This document shows positions 20,036 through 29,856 of a stretch of 64,000 bases of DNA, piece after piece. Position 1 is the first letter of the stretch. Each line of letters begins with the position of its first letter. Position numbers and translations under genes: made by a program. The stretch lies in the NCBI RefSeq assembly GCF_001956315.1, contig NZ_MOLY01000042.1:124001-188000 (forward strand), given 5' to 3'. The notes below the pieces were generated by a model. The model was not told where the DNA came from, searched no databases, and was given only the letters and a program-made list of their open reading frames with translations. The stretch comes from Sphingomonas montana (lineage in GTDB: Bacteria; Pseudomonadota; Alphaproteobacteria; Sphingomonadales; Sphingomonadaceae).

Positions 20036-20184
20036 CGCCGGATGGCTGGCCGTCAGCCGTTTCGCGCCATGTGACCCCGTCCGATCGACATTCGAACGGA
20101 CTTCGGTAAACGAGGACTCGGTTTCCTGATGCGAATGGCCGGTATCGTGTTCCTGCGGCGGCCTTGACCGGTAGGGGGCGTAGG

Positions 20185-20982
20185 ATGAACAAGAAAAGTC
20201 TGCGCCGGGTGGTGGCCAATGTCGCGCCGTCCCTCCACCGGATCGGCGCATCGCGACTTATCGACAACGCTGCGGTCGGGTGCCTGTTCCTGGGCGGCCA
20301 GGGGGCGGGGGCCGGTTGGGACCACGAAAACGAGGTCGCAACCGCCGCCACGTTCGTGAACGGACCCGATCCGGTCATCCTCGATATCGGCGCCAACAAG
20401 GGTGAATGGTCGGCGTCGATCGATCGACGGCTGCGCGGGGCGACCTATCATCTGTTCGAAATCGCGCCTTACTGTTTCGATCCGATCGCCGAGCGCATGG
20501 TCCGCCTGGAAAGGGCCACGCATCACCGGCTGGCGGTCAGCGATCGGAACGGGGAAGCGCTGTTCCACCTTCCCCGGGTGTTTTCCGGACTGGGATCGCT
20601 GCATCGCCGCGTCGACGCCGGCATTCGCCAGCTCGATTATGATGACGTCGTGGTCCGCACCGTCACGCTCGACAGTTTCGCGGAAACGGCGGGCATAGGC
20701 GAGATCGCGCTGGCGAAAATGGATATCGAGGGCCATGAACTCTTCGCGTTGCAGGGCGCGAGCGGCTTGTTGCAAGCGCAGCGCATCCGTGCCCTGACGT
20801 TCGAGTTCGGGTCGGTAAACGTGAACAGTCGGACGTTCTTCCGGGATATCTGGGAGTATCTGACGGGATATGGATATCAGATCGCACGCATGGTTCCGGG
20901 CGGCGGAACCTTGCCGATCCGATCCTATTCGGAACGTCTCGAATATTTCAGGGGTGCCACGAACTATGTCGCATTCGTCTGA
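20185..20982 (+). CDS. FkbM family methyltransferase
   Basis: 265 residues. VILDIGANKGEWSASI is motif I for S-adenosylmethionine binding and LAKMDIEGHELFALQGAS is the FkbM signature block, followed by LTFEFGSVNVNSR. FkbM enzymes O-methylate sugars or polyketides. In this context methylation of a sugar on the polysaccharide is the likely role. The ATG at 20185 follows AGGGGGCGTAGG. It sits 149 nt after the epimerase and 99 nt before a secreted beta-helix protein on the same strand. Confidence 0.85.
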   Translation: MNKKSLRRVVANVAPSLHRIGASRLIDNAAVGCLFLGGQGAGAGWDHENEVATAATFVNGPDPVILDIGANKGEWSASIDRRLRGATYHLFEIAPYCFDPIAERMVRLERATHHRLAVSDRNGEALFHLPRVFSGLGSLHRRVDAGIRQLDYDDVVVRTVTLDSFAETAGIGEIALAKMDIEGHELFALQGASGLLQAQRIRALTFEFGSVNVNSRTFFRDIWEYLTGYGYQIARMVPGGGTLPIRSYSERLEYFRGATNYVAFV

Positions 20983-21081
20983 GGTGACCCATGGTCGGTC
21001 GGAGCGTGTAGTGGTTTCCGATAGCGCACAGGCATGGCCGCACGCGGCGACGATCCCTTCCCCGTCTTCGCAGGAGAACCT

Positions 21082-22002
21082 ATGAGCAAGCACAGCCTGC
21101 TGCGTTTGACAGTCGTCAGCTTAGTCATGGCGACGACATCCCTGTCGGCGGCCCCGGGAACCGCCGTGCGAAGCGGGCGAAGCATCACCGGCACGCCCGC
21201 CAAGCCATGCCGGGTCGATTATGCCTATAAGTGGCTGGACGGCATGCGAGGCGATGCGTCCGGCATGGAGGTGAACCATTGCGACATCCGTGTATCCTTT
21301 CGCGGTGTCGAACTCACGCGCAAGGCGGGGCCGGTTTTGGGGGTCGCCCGGGATGTCCGCATCCGGAACAGCAGCTTTGCACTGGTCGCACCCTCGCGCA
21401 TCGGCACGATCCCGACGGGCATCCAGTGCAAGTGGGGCGAGAACATCCTAGTCGAGAACGTCACCGTCACCGGGTTCCGGACCACCCCCGACCCAGCCGG
21501 CAAAGTCTATCCGAACGGTGACGGCCTGGGTTCCGAATTCTGCGTCGGTCTGACGTATCGCGGGGTGACCAGCACCGACAACGGGAATGGCGGTTTCGAC
21601 GACAAGGCCCGGCAGGTCCTGTACGATCATACCGTGTCGGAACGGAACGACTATGGTTACCGCATGTGGTGGCGCGGCGCGGGCAATTTCACCGGCACGA
21701 CGATGACGTGCATCGACAACCGCAAATCCTGCCTCCACCTGATGGACGGTGGCGACAGGGCCACGACGATCGGCAACGCGCATCTTACCGTGGATACGCT
21801 GATCGTACGGTTTACCGGGGCCGTCACGCCGATCCTGATCGCGGAGCCGGGGACCGGACTGAGGGTGACGCGCAAATGCATCATCACGGCGGTGACGCCC
21901 CCGGCCGGCCCCGTCGCATTCGGCGGCACCAAGGCGACCCGTATCCTCCCTGCCTCCTGCATGGACGCGGCCGGCAATATCGTTTTCGCACGGCGCAGCT
22001 AG
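21082..22002 (+). CDS. Secreted beta-helix protein
   Basis: 306 residues with a Sec signal peptide (LLRLTVVSLVMATTSLSAAPG, predicted cleavage after residues 24-25). The mature part is a small parallel beta-helix with many short strands and Cys residues in CRVDYAY, HCDIRV, QCKWGEN, FCVGLTY, TCIDNRKSC. NGDGLGSEFCVGLTYRGV aligns with NGDGFATEVGVKNVLFED of the protein at 4366, and YGYRMW with HNYRIW, so the two are homologous over about 60 residues. Probable role: periplasmic or extracellular binding or cleavage of the local polysaccharide. CAGGAG precedes the ATG. No catalytic residues were recognised. Confidence 0.75.
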   Translation: MSKHSLLRLTVVSLVMATTSLSAAPGTAVRSGRSITGTPAKPCRVDYAYKWLDGMRGDASGMEVNHCDIRVSFRGVELTRKAGPVLGVARDVRIRNSSFALVAPSRIGTIPTGIQCKWGENILVENVTVTGFRTTPDPAGKVYPNGDGLGSEFCVGLTYRGVTSTDNGNGGFDDKARQVLYDHTVSERNDYGYRMWWRGAGNFTGTTMTCIDNRKSCLHLMDGGDRATTIGNAHLTVDTLIVRFTGAVTPILIAEPGTGLRVTRKCIITAVTPPAGPVAFGGTKATRILPASCMDAAGNIVFARRS

Positions 22003-22020
22003 GGCGCGGCTGCGACTGCG

Positions 22021-22413
22021 CTAGTAGCGCAAACCCGGGCCGCTTTCGTCGTCGTCCGACGGCGGTGTATAGCGGGCAGGGCGCCGTGGCTGTCCCAGCG
22101 TATCCTGCGCGATCGCCTGCAGTTCGGCGACGATCCGTTTCCATGCGTTCATTTCGAGCAGGAGAGATGCGGATCGGATATCGAGGTCGGCGATGCGCTG
22201 AAGCGCCCGTTCGTGCCGGTTCTCGCCCGGCTTCCTGTCAACGACCTCGTTCGACAGGCGTTCGAGCAAAGCCGAAATGTCGACGAACAGTGCGATCGGC
22301 ATTTCCGCGTTGACGTTCTCGTCGCGGCCGCGCGCGGCTTCGGTCATTCTTCCCGCTATAGCGCGCGCACGGTCGACTGTTTCGGCCAGGGAGCGTTCTT
22401 GTACAGCAGACAT
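22021..22413 (-). CDS. Small helical protein of unknown function
   Basis: 130 residues from the ATG at 22411-22413; GGATAGG lies nine bases upstream, while an ATG three codons earlier sits directly on that sequence. The protein is almost entirely helical (RSLAETVDRARAIAGRM, ALFVDISALLERLSNEV, SASLLLEMNAWKRIVAELQAI) with a charged, Pro-rich tail ending PPSDDDESGPGLRY. No domain is recognised. It is divergent from the zinc ribbon protein at 22516 over a 102-nt spacer and convergent with the beta-helix gene. Confidence 0.6.
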   Translation of the reverse strand: MSAVQERSLAETVDRARAIAGRMTEAARGRDENVNAEMPIALFVDISALLERLSNEVVDRKPGENRHERALQRIADLDIRSASLLLEMNAWKRIVAELQAIAQDTLGQPRRPARYTPPSDDDESGPGLRY

Positions 22414-22515
22414 GGCAATCATCCTATCCAGTGCCACATTGTCGCCAGGCAGGGTTAACAATCTCTTGACCAACTTGGGATAGGAGGTGGTCCACGGCAT
22501 TGCGATGGAGGCTCT

Positions 22516-22890
22516 ATGACGACGACGGCACGATCCGAGATCACGCCCTGTCCGTGGTGTACGTCATCCGACGGCTTGAAACTGAGCACCGACGGGTTCG
22601 GTGCGACCATGGTCCATTGTTCGCTTTGCGGATGCAAGGGGCCGCCGGTCCCGATCGACGGCGACTTCGACCAGACCGATCGGGTCGCCCTGCGCCGCTG
22701 GTCGTCGCGTGATCTGGTCGCGCCGCTCGATCCCGGTCTGATCGGCGCCGTACAGGCCGCTGTGGGATTGCATATGGTCCTGGGGTCACAACTGGACGAG
22801 CATTCGGGCGTCGTTGTTCCGTATTCCGTTCTGCAACAGATCATCAACAGCAGCGACGGAACCGGGATCAGGGGGCGGGCCCATGACTGA
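22516..22890 (+). CDS. Lar-like zinc ribbon protein
   Basis: 124 residues. The N-terminal 45 residues form a zinc ribbon: Cys12 and Cys15 in PCPWCTSSDG, then Cys35, Cys38 and Cys40 in HCSLCGCKGP. The pattern PCPxC...CxxCGxxGP is that of the Lar restriction-alleviation family found in phages and in bacterial genomes. The C-terminal 65 residues (IGAVQAAVGLHMVLG, VVVPYSVLQQIINSS) are helical and not Lar-like. GGAGG precedes the ATG. Function here is unknown; anti-restriction is only a family association. No other phage gene is near. Confidence 0.65.
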   Translation: MTTTARSEITPCPWCTSSDGLKLSTDGFGATMVHCSLCGCKGPPVPIDGDFDQTDRVALRRWSSRDLVAPLDPGLIGAVQAAVGLHMVLGSQLDEHSGVVVPYSVLQQIINSSDGTGIRGRAHD

Positions 22891-22990
22891 CGATGCACCG
22901 GCTATCGCCGTCCGGGAACGGCATAGCGGCGCAGGTGCGCCGGTTTTGGGCATCGTCAGGCGGCTACCCGCCGCATTCGGGGCGAATGCC

Positions 22991-23012
22991 CTGTTCCGCG
23001 CAACCGGAACAG
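22991..23012. other. Hairpin between galU and the Lar-like gene
   Basis: CTGTTCCG at 22991-22998 is repeated in inverted orientation as CGGAACAG at 23005-23012 with a 6-nt loop. It lies 3' of both converging genes. No T-run follows on either strand, so it is at best a weak or Rho-assisted end signal. Confidence 0.5.
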
Positions 23013-23048
23013 AACGTCAGGCTAGGTATCGGGCAGTGCCGACAGGCA

Positions 23049-23918
23049 TCAGGCCACGGTGGCAAGATACTCCCGCACGGCATCGCCAATCTCCGCATTC
23101 TCCAGCGCCAGCGCGATGTTGGCCTGGATGAAGCCTGCCTTGTCGCCGCAGTCGTGGCGCTGGCCGACGAAGGTCTGGGCGTGGAACGGCTGGACGCCGA
23201 TCAGTTTCGCCATCGCGTCGGTCAGCTGGATCTCGCCGCCGGCCCCCGCTTCCTGCGCGCCGAGCAGGTCCATGATCTCGGGCTGCAGGATGTAGCGCCC
23301 GATCGCCGCCAGCCGCGACGGCGCGTCCTCGGGCTTCGGCTTTTCGACCAGTCCCAGCACTTGCGTCACGTCGCCCTCGACCGTGCCGGGCGACACGATG
23401 CCGTAGCGGCTCGTATGGGCCTGCGGCACCTCCAGCACGGCGATCACGTTGCCGCCCCTGGCGTCCTGCGTCTCCGCCATCTGCTTCAGGCAGGGATTGC
23501 CCGGGTTCCACAGCAGTTCGTCGGCCAGCAGCACGGCGAACGGCTGGTTCTCGATGAAATGCCGCGCGCACCACACCGCGTGGCCGAGCCCAAGCGGCTC
23601 CTGCTGCCGCACGAACGCCACGTTGCCGGGGGCCAGCCGCGTACCTTCCAGCGTTTTGAGGATCGCATGCTTGGCGCGCGCGTGCAGCGTGGTCTCAAGC
23701 TCGAAGGCGATGTCGAAATAGTCCTCGATCGCATTCTTGCCGCGACCGGTCACGAACACCATCGTCTCGATCCCGGCGGCCAGCGCCTCGTCCACCGCAT
23801 ATTGGATCAGCGGCTTGTCGACGACGGGCAGCATCTCCTTGGGCACAGCCTTGGTCGCGGGCAGGAACCGCGTGCCGAGGCCGGCGACGGGGAAGACTGC
23901 GGTGCGGACTTGGGTCAT
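23049..23918 (-). CDS. galU: UTP--glucose-1-phosphate uridylyltransferase
   Basis: 289 residues. AVFPVAGLGTRFLPATKAVPKEM is the nucleotide-binding start (in family position), with VDKPLIQYAVDEA and VEKPKPEDAPS as further signatures. It forms UDP-glucose from UTP and glucose-1-phosphate in the cytoplasm, feeding ugd and the glycosyltransferases of the polysaccharide locus as well as other glucan pathways. AGGATAACAT precedes the ATG at 23916-23918. It is monocistronic, separated by almost a kilobase of gene-free DNA from the phosphatase gene upstream. Confidence 0.95.
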   Translation of the reverse strand: MTQVRTAVFPVAGLGTRFLPATKAVPKEMLPVVDKPLIQYAVDEALAAGIETMVFVTGRGKNAIEDYFDIAFELETTLHARAKHAILKTLEGTRLAPGNVAFVRQQEPLGLGHAVWCARHFIENQPFAVLLADELLWNPGNPCLKQMAETQDARGGNVIAVLEVPQAHTSRYGIVSPGTVEGDVTQVLGLVEKPKPEDAPSRLAAIGRYILQPEIMDLLGAQEAGAGGEIQLTDAMAKLIGVQPFHAQTFVGQRHDCGDKAGFIQANIALALENAEIGDAVREYLATVA

Positions 23919-24917
23919 ATGTTATCCTGCAATTTGTGAGCTTGGACGAGGTAGGCGATCCCCGTTGCAATCGGAAGAACTCCTGCAGCGAAAGGGGGTC
24001 TTGCTGTGGAATATGCCGTGCAGGCTGCTGGCCTTAGTTGACGTCGATTTACGAAGTTTTCGTTACCGAACCGGTCTGTTGCAATGAAGCGAGTCCGGCA
24101 GGGCTACCTTGTGCCAAGAAAGTTGTCGCCAGTTCGGCGAATCGATGTTGCTGCAGTATCTTGCACATGCAGCCCGCGCAGCCGGTCAGGCCCGTAGAAC
24201 GCGACGCGGGTGGGTGACGGTCCGGCTGGCCCGGCGGATGATATTCGGGACGTCCGTTACGACGGTCGCGGCGCGGATCGCCATCCAGCAGATCGTCCCC
24301 GCCAGCCCTGCGCGGCAAGGGCGGTCTGGCGAGGACTGCGTGGAAGACCGACTCAACCACGGTTTCACCATGCTACGCCGGGTCCGTTACAGTTCGCAAC
24401 AGAGATTGACCTCCGCCGGCCGGACTGCCGTTGCCGGCGGAGGGTGCAGCAAGTCGGTTACTGCACCGCACGACGACTCGTTAACGACATTCCTGTTCCC
24501 GTCAGTTCCTTACAACGCGCCAGGCTGGCCGATCCGAACGACCGTCACCCACACAGACCGCAGCGCTTCTCAAATTGGAAGGTAAGCGGAAGCATCATGC
24601 TCCGGATACATTCCGGCGTGTTTCGTCGGCGTACGTCCGGATTTGCTCCTTGCCGATGCCAGCTGTCCGGCCCCGGTCCGAGACTGCGGACAAGTCGCCG
24701 GGAGCGGCCTGTCGAGAGCAGGCAGATCCGCGCTGGATAACCCCTCGATCCCGGCCATTGCCCACGGTGAGCCACAAAGGCTTACACAGCGGCTGCATCG
24801 TGACGGCACGCAGGCGGTGCTGCTCTGTCGCTTGGCGGAGTCCATGATGTCGCTATCGAACCGATCAATCGTGCCGCACGACGCATACGCGGCCGGCAAG
24901 GGGGTCCCGGTGGCGCC
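23919..24917. other. Gene-free kilobase between galU and the phosphatase gene
   Basis: About 1 kb with no frame that has family-like sequence or consistent GC3 bias on either strand; open frames here look random. Compared with flanking genes the sequence is less GC-skewed by codon position. It contains two adjacent hairpins at 24411-24467. It may be decayed coding sequence, a regulatory leader or a small RNA locus; I see no remnant that I can name. Confidence 0.5.
24411..24467. other. Two adjacent hairpins in the gene-free region
   Basis: CTCCGCCGGC at 24411-24420 pairs perfectly with GCCGGCGGAG at 24433-24442 (12-nt loop). Immediately after, GGTGCAG at 24443-24449 pairs with CTGCACC at 24461-24467 (11-nt loop). 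No T-run follows. The arrangement could be part of a structured RNA or a protein-binding site; there is no direct evidence for transcription. Confidence 0.4.
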
Positions 24918-25760
24918 TCACGGTGTTTCGCTTCGGGTCGACAGTAACCACCGCTCGGTGCCCTCCAGCCCCAGCGCCGTGAGCCGGCCCGAACGATATG
25001 CCCCGGTATCGATGCCAATGCGGTTGTGATGAACCTCCACCGCAGGTGAGATCGTATGGCCATGAACCACGACGACGCCATGATCACGGTTGCTGGTGAG
25101 GAACGGCTTGCGGATCCATAGCGCATCGCGTTCCGTCTGGCGGTCGATCGCTACGCCCGGGCGGATGCCCGCGTGGACAAAGTAATAATCACCGAAACCA
25201 ATGTTGATCGGCAGCTGACCGATCCAGCTCCGGTGAGCGGCCGGAATGGCTGCATCCGCCGCGGCCAGCAGATCCTCCGGAGAAGCCCGCGCAACAACTG
25301 CAGGATCAACGCCCCAGCTTTCCAGCGTGGCGTCGCCACCGGCGGACAACCACAGGTCGAGCATCGGGTAAGTCCTGTTCAACGCATCGAGCAACATCTG
25401 TTCGTGATTGCCGCGCAGCGTGGTCATGGTTGCCCAGTCGAGGCCCTGCATCGCGCGTTGCACTACGGCTGCGGACTCCGGACCACGATCAACGAGGTCA
25501 CCGAGCAGAACGACATGCGTCTGCGCCGGAGCGCGGGCCGCATCGTCCGCGCGGATCTTGTCCAGCAGTGTGTCGAGCAAGTCGCGCCGGCCGTGAATGT
25601 CGCCGATCGCATAGAGCCTGACCCCGGCTGGTACGGACGATGGTGGTCTCGCCTTGCGGCGCAGGCCCGGAAACGTCCAACGCCGCGCGGAAGGTGCCGG
25701 CGACGCTAGCGGGCCATCATCGTCGTTTCCTACGGCGCCATCGATCAACGCGGGTTCCAA
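24918..25760 (-). CDS. Metallophosphoesterase, Ser/Thr protein phosphatase type
   Basis: 280 residues if started at the TTG of 25758-25760; there is no ATG or GTG near the domain start, so the N-terminus is uncertain. The motifs of the PPP-type metallophosphatases are complete and in order: YAIGDIHGRRDLL, LLGDLVDRGPES, TTLRGNHEQM, FVHAGIRPG and VVVHGHTIS. These bind two metal ions and hydrolyse phosphoserine/threonine, diadenosine polyphosphates or other phosphoesters. It stands alone. The substrate cannot be told from sequence. Confidence 0.85.
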   Translation of the reverse strand: MEPALIDGAVGNDDDGPLASPAPSARRWTFPGLRRKARPPSSVPAGVRLYAIGDIHGRRDLLDTLLDKIRADDAARAPAQTHVVLLGDLVDRGPESAAVVQRAMQGLDWATMTTLRGNHEQMLLDALNRTYPMLDLWLSAGGDATLESWGVDPAVVARASPEDLLAAADAAIPAAHRSWIGQLPINIGFGDYYFVHAGIRPGVAIDRQTERDALWIRKPFLTSNRDHGVVVVHGHTISPAVEVHHNRIGIDTGAYRSGRLTALGLEGTERWLLSTRSETP

Positions 25761-26094
25761 TATGCTTGTCCAGTACTCATGCAGGGCATGGTTACCCCTT
25801 ATGACGCCGTTCCGCCCCTCGTAAGTTGCCCGCCAGCGGCCGTCGGTCCAGCGCGGGTGTCGCGGGATCGATACGGGCAACGGCTATCCAGGCCATATCG
25901 ACTAGCCGTAAATTCAATCGAAGCCGTGGCATGTGCCGCCGGCCTTGCCGCAGGTGCAGTACTGCACTGCCCAAGTTCGTCAGTGTCTCGATCCTGTCAA
26001 GCATGGAGCACATATTGTAGTCCGGCCGATCGTCTGTCCACATGGACCCGTTTACGAAACACCGCGTTGAATGGCCCGCATACAGGAGAGACAT
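25761..26094. other. Intergenic region upstream of the stress-type gene
   Basis: 334 nt between divergent genes. No coding frame is convincing. GGACC at 26044-26048 and CGTT at 26064-26067 are separated by 15 nt and lie just upstream of the ribosome binding site, a possible promoter for the alphaproteobacterial general stress sigma factor. Nothing else was identified. Confidence 0.35.
26044..26067 (+). promoter_or_regulatory. Possible EcfG-type stress promoter
   Basis: GGACC (consensus GGAAC) at 26044 and CGTT at 26064-26067, followed by about 27 nt to the ATG. One mismatch in the -35 element and a spacer at the short end of the usual range make this tentative. Confidence 0.25.
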
Positions 26095-26712
26095 ATGACC
26101 ACCACCATCACACGACTGTTCGACAATCATGCCGATGCGAAGCGGGCCGTCACCGAGCTGGAAGCGTTGGGCGTCTCGCATGACGATATCAGCATCTTGG
26201 GCAATGATCCGGATTATGACGACGATCGCGGCGAAGGCGTCGATCATGCCGGCGACGTGGATCGTGGCGTGAAGACGGGGGCGGCGGTCGGCGGGATCGG
26301 CGGCCTGCTGGCGGGTGTCGGCCTGCTCGCGATCCCAGGCATCGGGCCGGTCGTCGCCGCGGGCTGGCTCGCGACCACGCTGGCGGGTGCCGGCCTGGGT
26401 GCGATCGGCGGTGCCGCGACCGGTACGATCGTCGGCGCGCTGACCGATGCGGGTCACAGCCGCGACGACGCCGGTGTATATGCAGAGGGCGTTCGCCGTG
26501 GCGGAACGCTGGTCAGCGCACGCGTCAACGATGCGCATGCCGATGAAGCCGAAGTGGTGCTGAACAAGTACGGCGCCGTGAACGCGACCGACCGCGGCCG
26601 CGATTACGCGTCGAACGGCTGGGCGGGTTATGACGAGTCGGCACCGGCCTACACGATCGAGGAGATGCAGGCAGAGCGTTCGCGCTATGGCCGTCGCACT
26701 GACGAGATCTGA
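26095..26712 (+). CDS. General-stress-type protein with YflT-like N-terminus and glycine-rich membrane-like core
   Basis: 205 residues. The N-terminal 40 residues (TRLFDNHADAKRAVTELEALG, SHDDISILGN) match the heat-induced stress protein YflT domain. Residues 60-125 are a Gly/Ala-rich hydrophobic stretch (TGAAVGGIGGLLAGVGLLAIPG, LAGAGLGAIGGAATG) that could form a membrane hairpin. A second alpha/beta half with RRGGTLVSARVND follows, then an acidic tail. Many sphingomonads encode such proteins in the general stress response, but the function is unknown. AGGAG precedes the ATG at 26095. A strong terminator follows. Confidence 0.8.
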   Translation: MTTTITRLFDNHADAKRAVTELEALGVSHDDISILGNDPDYDDDRGEGVDHAGDVDRGVKTGAAVGGIGGLLAGVGLLAIPGIGPVVAAGWLATTLAGAGLGAIGGAATGTIVGALTDAGHSRDDAGVYAEGVRRGGTLVSARVNDAHADEAEVVLNKYGAVNATDRGRDYASNGWAGYDESAPAYTIEEMQAERSRYGRRTDEI

Positions 26713-26736
26713 TCTTCGGACGATCCGATCCAAGGG

Positions 26737-26770
26737 ACGGGGGGCGGCCGGCAGGTCGCCCCCCGTTTTT

Positions 26771-26772
<2 letters not shown>
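26737..26772 (+). terminator. Rho-independent terminator of the stress-type gene
   Basis: ACGGGGGGCG at 26737-26746 pairs perfectly with CGCCCCCCGT at 26757-26766 across a 10-nt loop and runs into seven T residues (26766-26772). The 3' end touches the thiC stop codon on the other strand. Confidence 0.95.
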
Positions 26773-28795
<2,023 letters not shown>

Positions 28796-28800
28796 TTGGA

Positions 28801-28829
28801 AAGCTTAGAACCTTACCGTTTTCTGTCAA
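28801..28829 (-). promoter_or_regulatory. Probable housekeeping promoter of thiC
   Basis: TTGACA on the minus strand (28824-28829) is a perfect -35 element; a weak -10 (AAGCTT or TAAGCT) follows after 16-17 nt, just upstream of the riboswitch. The -35 overlaps the 3' end of the nuclease-like gene. Confidence 0.5.
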
Positions 28830-29350
28830 TCGGACAGTGTACCGAACAGCCGGTGCGCCAGCAGCGGTATCGAATCGACCTTGGCGAACAGGCCGATCGG
28901 CAAGACCCGGTGACCGGGCCGTTCCTTCTTTACGCCCGTCGAGTCACCCTTGGTGTGACGCGTGGCCTTGTCGCCGAGGGGAGGCATCGGTGCCCCAGGT
29001 TCACTACCGAACCATAAGGAATGATCGAAGAGCAAATTCGACGGATCATAGACCATCCACACGATGCAACCGGAAGGCTTGGCCAAGAGGCGAAGATTGG
29101 CGCTGGTGCGTGCCGTGGCACTTGCCCGCGCCTTCGATTTAAGTTGAATTTGGCGGATGACGGATCCGACCTCCACGATCAGGTCGTAACCATATTGATC
29201 GACTTCGCTTTTCGACACCGCAAAGTCGTACACGCCCCGGCACCAGAGGAAGGCGGAAAGATCGGCTAGGAATCGATGTTCGAGCGTCCGTTCCAGAACT
29301 GTCGAGTACAGCGAAGCAGGACTGGCGAATGGATCGGAAGCGGTCTTCAA
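28826..29350 (-). CDS. PD-(D/E)XK-nuclease-like protein
   Basis: 174 residues from a TTG that overlaps the upstream TGA (TTGA junction). DPFASPASLYSTVLERTLEH opens a conserved bacterial family of unknown function. KSEVDQYGYDLIVEVG (Asp55) followed by RQIQLKSKARA (Gln69, Lys71) matches the D...(E/Q)xK active-site pattern of PD-(D/E)XK nucleases. A nuclease or nucleic-acid binding role is inferred from the fold pattern only. It follows the DUF2141 gene and ends inside the thiC promoter region. No ATG start exists near the conserved N-terminus. Confidence 0.65.
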   Translation of the reverse strand: MKTASDPFASPASLYSTVLERTLEHRFLADLSAFLWCRGVYDFAVSKSEVDQYGYDLIVEVGSVIRQIQLKSKARASATARTSANLRLLAKPSGCIVWMVYDPSNLLFDHSLWFGSEPGAPMPPLGDKATRHTKGDSTGVKKERPGHRVLPIGLFAKVDSIPLLAHRLFGTLSD

Positions 29351-29856
29351 AGCAGATATTTGACCTTCACCTGTTCGGCGACCACGCCGCCACCGACCGC
29401 GAAGCGGGCCGAGGCGAAGCGGGGCGGGCCGAAGCGGATGGCGGGGTTGCGCGAGAAGCCGAACCCTTCGCGCGGCATGCCGACGAACGTGTCGAGCTTG
29501 CCGTTGCCATTCTCGTCATGGACCAGCGCCACGGCATAGTCGGCCGAGGGCAGCCAGTCGAACCGCATTGTGGCGGCCGTCGTGGCGCGGACGGTTGCCT
29601 TGCGGGCGGCGGGATCGTCCTGGCAATCGGGGAAATGGTCGGGTGCGGTGGTCAGGCAGACCATGACGTTGCCCTTCGTCGACCGGAGCCCTGCCACGCC
29701 GAGATCAACCCGCCCGGCCGGGCTCGCCCCGGGCAGCAATGCCAGCGTCGCCAGCAGCAGCGCGGGCTTTTGCAGATTTCGCGGGTTTCGCCGCGAAATC
29801 GCCGAGTCCCCGGTCGGTGCCGCACAGCCTGTCCCAGAAGCGGAAATAGAGACCAT
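29347..29856 (-). CDS. DUF2141 family protein, probably exported
   Basis: 169 residues if started at the ATG of 29854-29856, but this would overlap the upstream hydroxylase gene by 152 nt. The hydrophobic core LLLATLALLPGASPAG looks like a signal sequence whose true start may be a CTG or ATT codon near 29795-29805. The mature part has the DUF2141 pattern: VDLGVAGLRSTKGNVMVCL, ADYAVALVHDENGNGKLDT and MPREGFGFSRNP. Function of the family is unknown. It forms a tight unit with the hydroxylase-like gene upstream and the nuclease-like gene downstream. Confidence 0.75.
   Translation of the reverse strand: MVSISASGTGCAAPTGDSAISRRNPRNLQKPALLLATLALLPGASPAGRVDLGVAGLRSTKGNVMVCLTTAPDHFPDCQDDPAARKATVRATTAATMRFDWLPSADYAVALVHDENGNGKLDTFVGMPREGFGFSRNPAIRFGPPRFASARFAVGGGVVAEQVKVKYLL

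Noticed and set aside
22893-23939. Open frame opposite galU
   Set aside because: Antisense of a gene with a complete galU motif set; translation has no domain.
24109-24585. Open frame in the gene-free kilobase
   Set aside because: No ribosome binding site, no codon bias and no recognised family; random-looking.
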